Below, one piece after another: positions 35,930 to 48,065 of a stretch of 64,000 nucleotides of DNA. Every line of letters starts with the position of its first letter. The stretch's first letter is position 1. The stretch comes from Polytrichum commune (Eukaryota; Streptophyta; Polytrichopsida; Polytrichales; Polytrichaceae): NCBI GenBank assembly GCA_950295325.1, contig OX485807.1:20243666-20307665 (forward strand), written 5' to 3'. Below the pieces are notes generated by a model that was not told where the DNA came from, did not search any database, and saw only the letters and a program-made list of their open reading frames with translations. Made by a program: the position numbers and the translations under genes.

Positions 35930-36185
35930 ATGTGGCACCAAGAACGGATACCTGAAAAAAAACAAGGGTTTGAAAGCGATTGGACTACATGCTCAAAATA
36001 CAATAACCATTATGGGATTAAAAGTAGATAGAATTGGGGGGAACTTATATGACCATTTAATGAGCATGAGAATCTTCAATTTGAGAATAAATAAGATTAT
36101 CGTAGGAGTTCCAAAATTTATGAGGAAAGTGGCTACAATCTCGATTTAGATTTGCTAACCATTTCATCCTAATCATGTGTTTCAA
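35930..36185. repeat. Dispersed repeat, copy 1 (related to 52770-53035)
   Basis: Shared blocks with 52770-53035: CAAGAACGGATACC, GATTGGACTA, ATGCTCAAAA, ATAATTGGGG-like, TATGACCAT, GAATCTTCA, and GGAAAGTGGCTACAA, in the same order and strand. Confidence 0.75.
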
Positions 36186-36838
36186 CAATGTACCAACAAT
36201 ATAGATGAATAGGGTGCAATAACCGAAGTTAAAGACGTAATTCAAGTCACTAACCCATGGTCAAAAAACAAGGTTACTAAAACTTCCATAGTGTAGTTCC
36301 CCAATACAAACCCTTAATGCTAAAGGAGTTTTCCTTTTTACCATTTATGCAAGTAAGAGAAGGATTAGAGGGCCACTTTAGTTTTTCTTAAATAATTCTT
36401 TTAATCTTCTTAGGCATGGTTATGAGCCTACTTGAATTTGTTCATTTTTATTCTTGCCTCTTCATGGTTGTGGAACATATCATCATCATCATCTTTTTTG
36501 CATTATATGAAAAGTGGTTTTTTTCATTAACAAGATTCCAAAATGACAATGGTGGTTGCCAATTTTGATCATTGTAGGAGGTAGAATCAACAAAGTTAGA
36601 ATAATGTGGTATTTTCCAAGTACATACTAAGTAGATTCGTGGGCCGGTTGCTTTCAGGTACATAGTCAAAATATTCGTTTGGAATTCACGTGAGGGAGAA
36701 CCTATCAACATTTGACCTTAAAGTTGGATGACAGAGATTGCAAATCCTAAGATATTTTATAAACATATATTTTCAAGGGTCTTATGAGAATTGTCACAAA
36801 AGAGAAGTCACAAGGTACCATTAAACGCCCCCCCCCCC

Positions 36839-36913
<75 letters not shown>

Positions 36914-38247
36914 ATGCTTAAAAATTGGAGAAATATCTTTGATCTTCCTATATTGAATTTAGAAATGATTGATTCAAAAATCCATCATAAACAATAGCCC
37001 ATCATAAATGTCATTGTTTTGATTGTTCAAGGCTAAATTTTCTTAATTCAAAGAAACACATTGTGATAGGAAGTCACATATGTGCTCTTCAAGTGGTAGA
37101 GTTGTCAAAACATTTGCTTAGATGTGAACTTCCACTAATATTTTTTGTGATTGAGCTTTTAGTGTGATAGTCAATGTTAATAGCTATGCATGAAAAACAA
37201 ATCCACTACTTATCTTGAGAAGTACCCATTTGAAACTGAGAGACCGTTGATATACCTTTAAGGGTCGAGAGCTTGTCAATTATTCTATGAGGACTTGGAA
37301 TCCAATCGCCATTTTTGGCCAACCCAACTCCAAGGCAAAGTCCCAACTTCTTAGCACCAAACTTGTTCCCAATGAACCACAAGTTTTGGTCTTAGAATAG
37401 AGATATGATAATCAATTGTCATTTCAACTGTATGATTATCCATTTACCTCTCACTATAACGCATGTGTGTATCCCATGTGCATATTATTGAATTGTGTAC
37501 TCACAACCCTCACAATGTGCAATCCAATGAAAAATTACTTTCACCCTAAAAGGCATATGGGCTTCAATTTGCGACCTATGAAGTGAGTGCACTTATCATG
37601 AATCGTGACCTATCTTGGATGTCAACATATAGGTACATATCCAATTTTGAAATGTATATATTTGTAAGAAAGCCAGTATAGGTCATGTATGTCTTTCACT
37701 TCAAGCATTCAACATACATGCAAATGGTATTAACCTCGACTCCAAACCGGGATAGCTCAGTTCTCATGCTCTTTATTTTGGGTTTGCTAACCATGCTTTG
37801 GCCCCAACCAGTCTAAAAACCGCACTTGACGAATGAGCTAAAATTAGACAGGGTCACAAAATGAGCCTAAAATGGAAGCACATAACTCAAATACACCACA
37901 TGTTTACGTACAGTATAGTCAAGATCATAGGGCCTCACATATCTTACGAAGCTAAACAAATCACAAATAACTCCTCAGTCTCAAAAGAGATCTTGCCTTG
38001 ACTCCGAAACAATCGTACATAGAACGCTCGTCATATTCCTCATTTCAATTTGCCAACATCCTTGTGGAATTGTTACTTTATTCTAGGATCTCTATATAAG
38101 CAGAATGGTAGGAGTCACCTTTATAGGCTCGTCTAGGTTACCTCCCCACAAAAGCAAACTGTTACCATCATGTATGGCTGAAAGGAGCTTGAGCCATAAA
38201 AAGGGCTCAATTGTTGTCCACCCTTTACACCTTTGATGCCCACTCAG
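36186..38247. other. Intergenic stretch
   Basis: Apart from the simple repeat at 36829-36910 I see no gene, RNA or element here. Confidence 0.45.
36829..36910. repeat. C-run followed by (CA)n(TA)n(TG)n self-complementary microsatellite
   Basis: A C-run of about ten, then about eleven CA, five TA and about twenty TG units. CA and TG halves are reverse complements, so the tract can fold into a long hairpin or cruciform. Confidence 0.97.
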
Positions 38248-38590
38248 GGCTGGGGTTTCTTCTGATGATTTGGCCCATTGTCCGGAGACATTCTTGGGTG
38301 CAGTAATTGAACAAGATCCTCATGCTTCCAAGTCCAACCGGTTACATGTTGACATCTGCCAGTTTTCCTTTGCTAATTTGAGGTATATTCCACAGATTCC
38401 TCTAAAACGATCGAAAATGTTTCTGGCGGCTGGGGTTTTTGCTCATGATTTGACCCATTGTCTGGAGAGATTCTTGGGTGCAGTAATGGAACAAGATCCT
38501 CATGTTTCCAAGTCCAACCGGTTACATGTTGACATCTTCCAGTTTTTCTTTGCTGAGAGCATTCCCACCCATGCGAGACTGAACTGAAAA
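38248..38590. repeat. 180-bp tandem repeat pair, related to 48060-48290
   Basis: GGCTGGGGTTT starts at 38248 and 38428, with the following text (CATTGTC(T/C)GGAGA, TTCTTGGGTGCAGTAAT, CATG(T/C)TTCCAAGTCCAACC) repeated at 180-bp spacing. The same text recurs at 48114. The unit leaves an open frame, but I treat this as repeat DNA. Confidence 0.88.
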
Positions 38591-38670
38591 CTGGATGTAG
38601 AGTAGTTCAGTTCAGTCTCGAATTGCCCCACCCATCGGCAAAGCTGACGACCTGAACTACTCTACATCCA
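38591..38670. repeat. 19-bp arm hairpin next to the 180-bp repeat
   Basis: TGGATGTAGAGTAGTTCAG (left arm, 38592-38610) pairs with 38652-38670 across a 41-base loop. CAGTTCAG and CTGAACTGAA sub-motifs flank it. Confidence 0.85.
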
Positions 38671-39172
38671 TTTTCGGAGTCAGTCCCTGCAAAACTGGGT
38701 GGTTTTCCAGGGAGCTTTCCTGCCCTGAACTGAATAGTTGGTAGAATGAGACAAGCGACGATGAGGGAGCGGAGGAGATTGCGGGCACTGTTTTTCCCCT
38801 TCAGGTGAAAGAGATTCACTCACTTTTACTACCTGCTCACTTTTACTTGTTTGATTTGTCTCCCGAAATTAGGGTTTAGGGTATGGAAGCGAAGTATCCA
38901 TGCCCTTCCATCTCAGGTACCTTCATACTTCCTCATATGAAATTATAATTACTGTATTTATAGTAAGCCAAGAGGTTTCTGTACAAATATTTTGAATGTC
39001 TTGAAATTTGTCTATAATGGGAGACATCATTCCTCAGAATGCACGAAGTCTCCATTCACTTCCAATGAAGTCAGGTAATTTGACCTTGATAAGACTCAAA
39101 AGAGCACATCACGATGTAATAGTTCTTGGACTTTCAGAGTGTAGTGTCTAATTTGGGTTTAGGGTTTGGCAG

Positions 39173-40554
39173 CCAGAGTTTAACCTCATCGACTTACCAC
39201 TTTTTGTCATCACAAGTGTTGGTGCTGGTGTAATTGGTGCGGTTCTTAACATTCTCCATGACCGGTTGGCACAATTTCGTCCAACCTCCAAGCATAAATC
39301 ACTCAGGTACAGTTCTAAACTTGAGCTTTACGTCCTTAGCTGCAAAATAGTTCCTTTAACTTTGTACACAGTAGTATTATATTTTGAAGTGAACATTGTA
39401 ACTTCTCACAGATGAGCAAGTCTGCTCTAGGACATGATGTTAAGTATCGGATTCTGTTGACATGTGCAGGGTGATTGAAGCATGCCTAGTGACATTAATA
39501 TGTGTTGCGGCCATTTTTATGCTGCCCCACTTATTTGGAAGTTGCCTGCCCATTCAGAAAATGTACGATGGAATCAATTCCTTTAAACCACAACGTTTTG
39601 CTTTTACTTGCGATTATGCTGCTTGAACTCAAAAAAATCTTCAAATGTTTTCAAATTTCAAATGTATTCGCATGGGACTTTGTCAAAGGGTCTTCAATTC
39701 ACATGATTTTGTGGCTTTGATTGGCTTTGGAGTTTGAGGAGCTTCAATTCACATGATTTTGAGGCTTGTTAGAACGTGGTAGCCGAATGGCATGAAATTT
39801 GACAACTTGTCTGTTCGATCTTAAAGTGTGAAGCTTCATGTGAAGATATGTGACGTTGCAACATTGTTATGCCCCATGATTCTTCAGGCAAGAAAATGAC
39901 GAGTACTGGTTCAGATACACATGTCCAGTGCATGATCCCAAAACGGATGTCCGCTATTATAACGATCTAGCCTCTCTCTACTTCGCTATCCCTAGTCAGG
40001 TACCTACAATTCCCTTACAAAATGGTGTAATGGCCTCTCACAGCAAATTTGATAGGACCAATATTAGTGCCTGTGTGCCTCCTGAAATCCTAAATTTCAA
40101 AAGTTATCAGGTTGCCAGTCTCGAGCACTAAATTGTCAACGCAGTATTTTTCTAACCAAAACCCACTATATTCACCATCACATAGATGAGAACATACTGA
40201 GGAAAAAAACAAACGAAGCGCTTTGTTTTCAATCATTTGGCTCTGAACCCCATGTTCTGTCTGAGCAGTAGTATGCTAAATCTTGACCTCCACAGCCACT
40301 TTCTCTTGGAATAAAATTAGGAACCACGTCCAGAGGATTATAATTGTGTTGAATTATGCACTATAAACAGCTGAGCTAATGGCCAGGAATTCTGCAATGC
40401 GCAGACTATTCAGAAGCTTCTAGCTCTAGGAGATGAAAAGATTTCTCCCTTCATGATTCCTAGTTTGGCCGTCCATTCGAGTTCCTTCCTTGTGCTGTTC
40501 ACCTTGGCTTATGGAATTGCTACTCCAGGTGGCATTTTTATGCCTTCCATCATG
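39173..40554 (+). pseudogene. CLC-type chloride channel/transporter gene fragment, four exons
   Basis: CLC proteins are dimeric chloride or nitrate channels or proton antiporters of plant endomembranes. Four exons keep one frame across GT-AG junctions: 39173-39306, 39470-39562, 39888-39999 and 40405-40554. They read LIDLPLFVITSVGAGVIGAV (mid-protein helix), then IEACLVTLICVAAIFMLP, then RYTCPVHDPKTDVRYYNDLA (the plant CLC loop with YNDLA), then LAYGIATPGGIFMPSIM, where GIFMP matches the conserved GxFxP chloride-pathway motif. The N-terminal GSGIPE and GKEGP helices and the C-terminal CBS domains are missing from the flanks I can read. Splice sites and frame are undamaged, so this is either a recent partial duplicate or a gene whose other exons I failed to see. 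TTAGGGTTTAGGG (telo-box) lies at 38871-38883. Confidence 0.7.
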
Positions 40555-41943
40555 GTAAGTGTCTCATTTTTTTTTTAAGGAATATTTGCACACGAGACAT
40601 TTTTTTTGGGGACACCAGTTTTGCATGTAATGTGAAGGTTAAAGAGGAAGCTATGCTCTTTCTGGCATATGTTATGTTGGAACAACACTGACTCTTTAAG
40701 ATTCTGGTGCAAATTATGTCAAGGTTTTCACAGTGCAACAAGGAAAATATCTGCTTTTGAAAGTGATCCTGTACAACAATCATCTACAGATGTAATTAGC
40801 TATTTGCAAGAGGTTTGGAATGAACCAAATATGGTCCACCTCACAGTCAATATGATACTTCTTCATCTCAACTTCGTCTCAAGACCAGCATAGTATCCAG
40901 CCTGCAAGTGCTTCTTGTCAACATAAGGAATTTTCTTCCACGCATTGTCCAATTCCTCCTGCTCTGCTTCATGCTCTGCTCGCTTCCTGGCTTCAATCTC
41001 TGCTGGTGTTCTTGTAGGTGGATTGAATTCCGGCTCTGGTTCCACTATGATCACCTTCTTGGGTTCAATTTTGGTCACCATGGATATGTCTCATTCACAG
41101 AAACCCTTGCTTCAATCCTCTCCTCCCTCTATGACACCAACACTGCATAGAACACAAGAGTTGACCCTAATGAGCAGTTCAATATTCAGAATTATCCCAC
41201 ACAGCTGTTGATGGCGAGAAAAGAGTCGCAAATACATTTGATTATCTGTTTAATACTTACTATTTAGAGTCCTCGATGTGGCATTCATGTTCTTGACAAC
41301 CTTTCAAGCAGATACCAAATCTGCCTGCCAAAATTACAACTGGCAAGACGAACCCTGTAGAAAATATTGGGGTAGTGATACCTCTCATAAGCACCCAATA
41401 CACGAAAGTTAAATATCTACACACTGCACATAGGAATTGTAATTAGGGCTTTACAGAAACTCTGCGTGGAGTTACATTGAAGGCAAATCATGATATTTTG
41501 AGAGCAGAGGGTATGTCTCTCACATTCACACGAGTAAAATAATATTATGGTGGATCATTATACAAAAGCAATTCAATGTTTGGAGGAATCCAAATCGAAC
41601 ACCTATGTTTAAAGGGTGCATGGAGAGGTTTGGATCTAAGAACACACACCATACGACACTTGTTTAAAAGAGACATCATCGCAAGTCAAGTCTGTAAGTG
41701 CATGATACATGCCTGCATTCCTGCAGCAAATTAAACAGCACAGAAACTTCTACCCCTTGTTTACATATTCATAGAGAAAAATCAATCACCATGTACATTC
41801 ATCCATTACAAATTTCTTAGATTAAAGCACTTATTCTACCTACACACAGTGTACAAAATTTAAATTGTTGTATTCCCGCAGCAAATTAAACAATACATAA
41901 ACTACGTAACTTTAGCCAAAACGAAACGAGCTACTCATGTATA
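40555..41943. other. Region between the CLC fragment and the Harbinger pair
   Basis: No further CLC exon found. A minus-strand frame 41081-40863 reads EPEFNPPTRTPAEIEARKRA and DKKHLQAGYYAGLE, charged and protein-like, possibly an exon or fragment of an unrelated gene that I do not recognise. CAGCAAATTAAACA recurs near 41725 and 41879. The left end of the PIF/Harbinger element should lie in or before this interval. Confidence 0.4.
40863..41081 (-). pseudogene. Unrecognised charged protein fragment
   Basis: Seventy-two codons on the minus strand: basic start, EPEPEFNPPTRTPAEIEARK, Glu-rich helix, then VDKKHLQAGYYAGLETKL. Its composition resembles a conserved cytosolic or nuclear protein exon rather than random AT-rich sequence. 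No domain recognised and no flanking exon seen, so it may be a gene fragment carried by a transposon. Confidence 0.3.
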
Positions 41944-43218
41944 TCACTTGTTCAAGTCCAAGTTTGTCTCATGGTCATGCATGCCATGATACAACAAATT
42001 TTCTGTAGCATATTCATATGCTTCATCTTCTCCTTCCTCTTCATCTTCTTCATCTTCTTCATCTTCTTCATCCTCTTCTCCTTCCTCCTCGTCACGTTGT
42101 TGGGTCAATGAACCTCCCTGTGGACCTTGGGGTGGTGGTGGGGATGCAGGTCGTTGTGGAGTCCCTCCTTGTTGATGAATTTGGCTTGCCATCCTCTGTG
42201 TTACTCGTAGTAGCTCTTCTTGCATACGTAATCGAAGATATGAACCACGAAACTCACTTGCCAAAGATGGGTCTGTTTTTTGAGCAAATTCAAATAGGTT
42301 GAGAGCTGTTTGATCAGCTAACCTATCGTTTTGCTCTTTGGCAATTGTGTTTCGATAAGCCAAATCGGAGGACAAGTTGTTGGCAGCCGCTGCAGTTCTT
42401 CTTAGCGTATATTCCCTAAGGTTTTCATCGGCCTTCGTCTTTTTTGCCTGTTTTGAACCCATTGGCCTATCCAGAAAACCTCCATGTGCAGGAGCAGAAG
42501 GAAACGGGGATTCATTGCCAAGTGATGAGGGCCCAAACCTAGCTTCACCCACACCTGTACTAGTTGAAGGAATATCTTCTAGTCTAGACTTCCTTTTTCC
42601 TAGTTTAGGAGTTGCAATCCTGTCCGTGTCAAAGAACCTAGGGTGATCCTTCACTATAGGGTAGCAATGCATGAATCCAAAATTGTGTTTCTTCTCATGC
42701 GTCCTTCTATACGCATCCATGGCCTTAGTCATCACATCAGCCTCATTCGACCCTGATTCATTCAATTTTTGAATATTTATAATATGTCCTTGGAACTTCA
42801 TAGTGTCCTTTCTTATTTGGGCAAACTTTGCTTCCAATGAACGACTAGTTCTTCCTGCAAACAAAATGACTTATATTATGGTAGTTTATTAGCAAAGGTT
42901 TTGAAAGTGACATAAATCAAATTAGCATAGCAACCAAATATTAAATATGTAAGATGGTATTGTCACAATATACGTATATATATAAAAAAAAGAAAAAAGA
43001 TGGATACCTTTTCCACGGGGCTGAATTGGCATTCCAAAGTTTTGGAACATAGCAGCTTTGAAGTGATCTTCAATCCTCTCCCAAAATTTTGATTTTTTTT
43101 GTTGCGCCCCAACAATCGGATCCTGGCTTATATGCATCCAACTTCGACAAAGTTGGATTTCCTCATGTTGGGAGAAATTTTTGGCTCTCCGAGAGCCACC
43201 CTCTTCCTCTTCTAACAT
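41944..43218 (-). CDS. Myb/SANT-like DNA-binding partner of PIF/Harbinger transposase
   Basis: Two exons, 43218-43008 and 42854-41944, join in phase across a GT-AG intron to give about 374 codons. Exon 1 opens with EEEEGG and a trihelix/Myb-like block (FSQHEEIQLCRSWMHISQD, then KSKFWERIEDHFKAA). Exon 2 continues RTSRSLEAKFAQIRKDTMKF, DAYRRTHEKKHNFGFMHCYP, and a C-terminal helical region (QTALNLFEFAQKTD), a Pro/Gln linker, then an acidic run of Asp/Glu (42030-42090). This is the usual companion protein of plant PIF/Harbinger elements, needed with the transposase for transposition. It is transcribed away from the transposase at 46268, both appear intact, and the pair probably shares one element. 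Confidence 0.85.
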
Positions 43219-46200
43219 GTTGACGTTTATTGTGAGTTTGAAAGGAAACTCACGGCAATGAAGTTCAAAGATGTTAGATGCGAAAGAAATAATTTGATTA
43301 ATACCTATACATATTTATAGGATGATTCAAAGAAAAATAGTCATGAAGTTTATTTTTAATACAAAAAAGGTGAAACTTAAGTTCTAAAAATTAAATATAA
43401 ACCCTAAAATTAAAAATAAAGAATAAAAATACAAAAGACAACAAATCATTGTTGAAGCTTGTAGGAGTATTTAGACCTTTACATGTTCCTAGAATGGCAG
43501 AGTGTTGGTTCCCTTTTTTTGAAATCGAATTTGGAATTGAATCCCAAACCTCGGAAATTTTCAAAATTAAGAAAAACAAAGAACATTAGTGTGCTTTATA
43601 ATGATGTGAATGTGAACTGTTTGCCCTATAATGTATGTGAGTAAGCCAAGTTTAGGATTGGGGGCTCTTTTTTGAGACTTGGGCATAAAGGAAGTAATTA
43701 CAATCCACCCTCTATGAATGTTAGGCTCAATAGTAAATTTTTCCTAACATGGATAGTGAGTTAACTAAATAACAGTTATGAAGGGAGCTTTTTGAATGCT
43801 CAACAAATATAAATTCACTACAATTATGGAGGGAGAGTTTACAAATTTATCGTATATAAAATATGTGTATCAAATCATCTTTTACTTTTAGGAAAAATAA
43901 AATAAGAATCAATAGTTATTTGGACTGATTTTGAAGCATTTACAATCTTCAAATGCTTGTCAATTCCCAACAACATGCTAGTTGACTTTGTAGTGTTAGG
44001 GTTTAGGGTGTGCGTCAACGTAATGGATGTCATCACACAATATTGGATGTATTTCGTAGGTTAACTTTTACAAGTGGCAAATTAACAAAGACGGGAGTAA
44101 ATTATTGTTAACATTTAACATAGTTAACATTCTAGTTAGCAATAAGAGGGGAGTACAATCTTGTTAACAAATATAATGAGTTAACGTTTATAAGTGTAAC
44201 TTTTATCGAGGGTGGAGTGTATGTTGATATATGCAATTAGGTTGTCTTCATGATGCAAGATGCATCCTTTATCCAATGTACAAACCACCTTGTAATAACT
44301 CACAAACACTTATATCTTTGTTTAATCAACTTGTAGCAGCCAAATTGCAACACACTTAATAAAGTAATTATTGTATATTTTTATTTTGTAAATAAATATT
44401 CAAATATTTTAATGTGACATGTTGGTAAATTAGGGCAAGGCAACCCAATTACAGATATTGGTGTACACACCGACCTAGTTTTTCGTTCGTTCGTTTATCA
44501 CAATGGTCTCATCCAGTGTATATGTTTGACAAAGTTTTTGCAAGTTTTTCTCTTTTGACACGCCTAAACTTGCACAAAAAATAAATGCACGTCAATTGAC
44601 ACGCACATTTTAGAAGTTAACACGTACTGTGACTTGTGAAGAAAAAAAAACATGTCAATTGACACACTAGAAATTCAAATGACACGTATTAGTAGGCAAC
44701 TTGAGTACTATAAACTGCTGCTCAAGTATCAAGTACCCATAACATTAGGAGAACTTCCTAAACTCACTTACATACTTAAGTTCAGCTTCGCTCTTGCAAT
44801 TTTCTTTTGTAACCGGGAGTTGAGACGGTGATAAGAGATAGCGAGACTAACTGGGAACAAGGAGAGGCAATGTGAAAGAGGATTTTCCAAACAAAATGCA
44901 ATCAAAAGCCAATTGCGCAATAGGTTGAACTTTAAGACCGTTGATGCTCTTATGCGGGTTTCTATTTGTGGGCTCGAAATTTATGCAATGGATTGGGCTA
45001 CCATCTTCAACATTTGGAGAAACATGCAAGACCGAACGATACTTACGCTCAATTGATAAGTTTTTTTTTTTTTGTTACAAATCAAGATTGCATATTGATT
45101 ATTCAAAATATTAGGTTTCCTAAAATTTTGTGTAAACCAAAATTGAGGTGACATTTTGGAATAAAATGTAGATGTCAAGGGACATTCATTTTTGTTTTTA
45201 AGAACGTCACGGACACTTTGGATTTGAAGTTGAACGTCAAGTTAAATCACTGTCATACTAAACCATAATAAATATATTAATAAATTTAGCAAACTAAATT
45301 TATTATTTCAAAACTAATTCGCTTGAAAGATTTTTTATTCAATTAAAGATTTAGTTACGACAGGTTCTTATCAAGCTGGTTTAGGGCATTTAATTACACA
45401 TGCTTATTCCAAACCTTTATTATCTCTTGGATCTGCTTAATAAATTCATACTTTAATAAATATTATAGAGGAAATGCTTTTTGATCCACATCAAGGTAAT
45501 TTGATTTGCACCAATAAAAACCATAAATTTCGATTGATTTATAAATAATTGATTCCCTAAAAATTGACTGATACCATTGGCTTGAAAAAATATTTTTTTA
45601 AAATATTTTATTTATTTACTGGAAAGGTATAATTAGACGAGATATTTTCAATAGCTTCTAATTGTGCCTTAGCTCTTTTTTGCGCTTCTTTTCTACATTT
45701 ATTACAATTTCTTTTTTGCAAAAATAAAATTTTTAGTTATTTTAGATACAAGTTCTTTTTTTTATGAAAAAGACATAACTGAATTATCTCTATTTTTATG
45801 GCATTCTCATATTTATGAATTAAAACTATTTTTAGCTACTTTATGGAAAGCTTTTAAGTATTTTAAATCATTATCTTATTTAACCTTACTTGAGCAACCT
45901 AATTGTACTAAAAGAATTCATCATGTTATAAATCCTTTATGGGTTAAATCTCAATTTTCTTTTGACAAAAAAAAGAGAGCTCTCGGTAGAAATTTTTTTA
46001 AAACAGCACCTTCGTCTACTTTAGCTTCACTTATAAATAAACTAGTTTTATTTATTTTTAGATAATGACCTGCATAATATAAAGTTAAGGTGAAACTTAA
46101 ACATATAAAAAAAAGGTGAAACTTAAGTTTTTCAATTAATTATAAACCCTAAACCTAAAGGTAAAGGATAAAAATACAAAATACAAGGATTTTTTTATTC

Positions 46201-46267
46201 ATATAAATAAACAATAAAACAAATGGACTTATAGCCACATTATTGACCAATTCATTATTCTAAGCAT
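43219..46267. other. Internal spacer of the PIF/Harbinger pair
   Basis: AT-rich, between the divergent partner and transposase genes, holding their two promoters. It includes TTAGGGTTTAGGG near 43998, a T-run at 45061-45073, and an organelle-like coding relic at about 45345-46065. No other gene seen. Three kilobases is long for this spacer, so insertion of other DNA is likely. Confidence 0.4.
45345..46065 (+). pseudogene. Possible organelle-derived coding relic (NdhF-like at its start)
   Basis: A plus frame at 45345-45415 reads [20 protein letters not shown], resembling the [20 protein letters not shown] segment of plastid NADH dehydrogenase subunit 5 (NdhF) or its mitochondrial homologue. 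Further on, about 45785-46065, another frame reads FLWHSHIYELKLFLATLWKA and then a Lys-rich segment that I cannot place. Stops separate the two. It could be a decayed plastid or mitochondrial insertion in the nuclear genome, but the match is short and diverged. Confidence 0.3.
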
Positions 46268-47587
46268 ATGATGGACAATAACTATTGGACTATGAGGAGG
46301 GAACAACATGAAGTAATTAGAACAATGTATGAAGAAGATGTACATATCTATGAAGTTGTTGTAGATGTAGTTAGAGATCTCCATAATCAAGTGTTGGAAC
46401 TTGGCGCTATTGATCCTCCTAGGCGTGGCGGTTCAAGACGTGGAAAAAAACCGAATATTGCACGGGGAAGAATTGAGGGGCATGAACGTTTGATGAGGGA
46501 TTATTTTGTGGAGGATCCAGTTTATGATGCAAGGATGTTTCGTCAAAGGTTTAGAATGTCCAAGCGTTTGTTTTTAAGAATTTTGGAAAGTGTGCAAAAC
46601 TATGACTCATATTTTGTGCAAAAACCAGACGCTACTGGACAATTGGGGTTGAGTGGCTTGCAAAAATGTACAGCAGCGATGCGTATTTTAGCTTACGGCA
46701 TTGCATCTGATGCTACAGATGAATATGTACGATTAGCATCGAGCACGTCAATGTTGGCATTAAAACGATTTGTGAGGGCTATTAGGGCTATATATGAGAG
46801 AACATATCTTAGACAACCTACCAGAGAGGATCTAGAAAAGCAAGTAGCAATTAATACAGAACGTGGATGGCCTGGTATGTTTGCATCATTAGATTGTATG
46901 CACTATGAGTGGAAGAATTGTCCCACTGCATGGCAAGGCACTTTTCAAGATAGAGAGGGGAAAAACTCCATAATATTGGAAGCTATTGCAGACCAAAGCT
47001 TGTGGATATGGCATGCCTTCTTTGGTTTGCCTGGGGGAAATAATGACATTAATGTACTTGATCGTAGTCCTTTGATCGCTAACTTTTTAGAGGGTCATGG
47101 CCAAGATATGAGTTTCGAAGTAAATGGTCATAGGTATCCACATTACTATTTGTTAGCAGATGGGATTTATCCCAAATGGACTATATTTGTACAAACAATT
47201 CATGATCCTCAAGGAGAGAAACGGCAATACTATGCGAAGATGCAAGAAGCTGCACGTAAAGATGTGGAGCGTTGTTTCGGTGTTTTGCAATCAAGATGGG
47301 GAATTATTCAAAATCCAAGTCGTCAGTGGGACTTGAATACCATCAAGGACATTCTTATGGCATGTGTAATCATGCATAACATGATCATTGAAGATGAAAG
47401 AGATCAAGAATTGGAGCCCATAATTGCAGATACCATTAATGTACCGTGGAGACATGGACCTATGAGAGGTGGATTAAACTTTGAAGATTATGTACGTGGA
47501 CATGAAATGATTCGAGATGAAAGGTCACACTACATGCTTAGAAATGACCTCATGGAACATTTGTGGGCATTAAAGGGAAGCTTATAG
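46268..47587 (+). CDS. PIF/Harbinger transposase, intact 439 residues
   Basis: Single frame from ATG 46268 to TAG 47585-47587, the usual length for plant PIF/Harbinger transposases (Plant_tran/DDE family). A helical N-terminal part (residues 80-130, RQRFRMSKRLFLRILESV) precedes the catalytic core. The presumed catalytic residues are Asp209 (ASLDCMHYEW), Asp298 (YLLADGIYP) and Glu334 (KDVERCFGVLQ), followed by the CVIMHNMIIEDE block. No stop or shift. The enzyme would cut element ends in the nucleus and insert at TWA sites, with the Myb-like protein at 41944-43218. Divergent orientation and intact frames of both suggest a potentially autonomous element. Its inverted ends were not found by eye. 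Confidence 0.93.
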   Translation: MMDNNYWTMRREQHEVIRTMYEEDVHIYEVVVDVVRDLHNQVLELGAIDPPRRGGSRRGKKPNIARGRIEGHERLMRDYFVEDPVYDARMFRQRFRMSKRLFLRILESVQNYDSYFVQKPDATGQLGLSGLQKCTAAMRILAYGIASDATDEYVRLASSTSMLALKRFVRAIRAIYERTYLRQPTREDLEKQVAINTERGWPGMFASLDCMHYEWKNCPTAWQGTFQDREGKNSIILEAIADQSLWIWHAFFGLPGGNNDINVLDRSPLIANFLEGHGQDMSFEVNGHRYPHYYLLADGIYPKWTIFVQTIHDPQGEKRQYYAKMQEAARKDVERCFGVLQSRWGIIQNPSRQWDLNTIKDILMACVIMHNMIIEDERDQELEPIIADTINVPWRHGPMRGGLNFEDYVRGHEMIRDERSHYMLRNDLMEHLWALKGSL

Positions 47588-48065
47588 TTTACTCATGTAT
47601 AGGTGGTGTTAGACACAATAGTGTAATAAGTTGATAGTATATTCTCATGAAAATGTATGTTTTATAGATTACTGACATTGTAAGTCCATTTATTTATATT
47701 TAATGAAGACCTTATTGTATTTTTGAGAGAACAACAAAAAAAAATTTATTTTGTATACTTATGTGCCTATACAACATGTAACCGGTTGGACTTGCAAACA
47801 CTAGGATGTCAACCAGTCAAGACCCTAAATAATAAATCTACCTGATCACTGAGGCGTACTGTAAACCCTAAATTATCTGTAAAGGAGAATTTTTACGTAA
47901 AGTGTAAAGTGAAATTTTCACCTGCTTTTTCAGGGCCCCCCACGACCCGGAACTCAATCACGAGTTCATGGGTGGGGCATCGTCCGTTACCCTGACTCTG
48001 ATAGTAGATGAACCAGCTTATTCAGTTTCGGATTTTGCAGTTCAGGGCCAAATGGGTGGTGATTT

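Noticed and set aside
38270-38587. 105-codon frame with internal repeat
   Set aside because: It is the 180-bp tandem repeat, also present out of frame at 48.1 kb.
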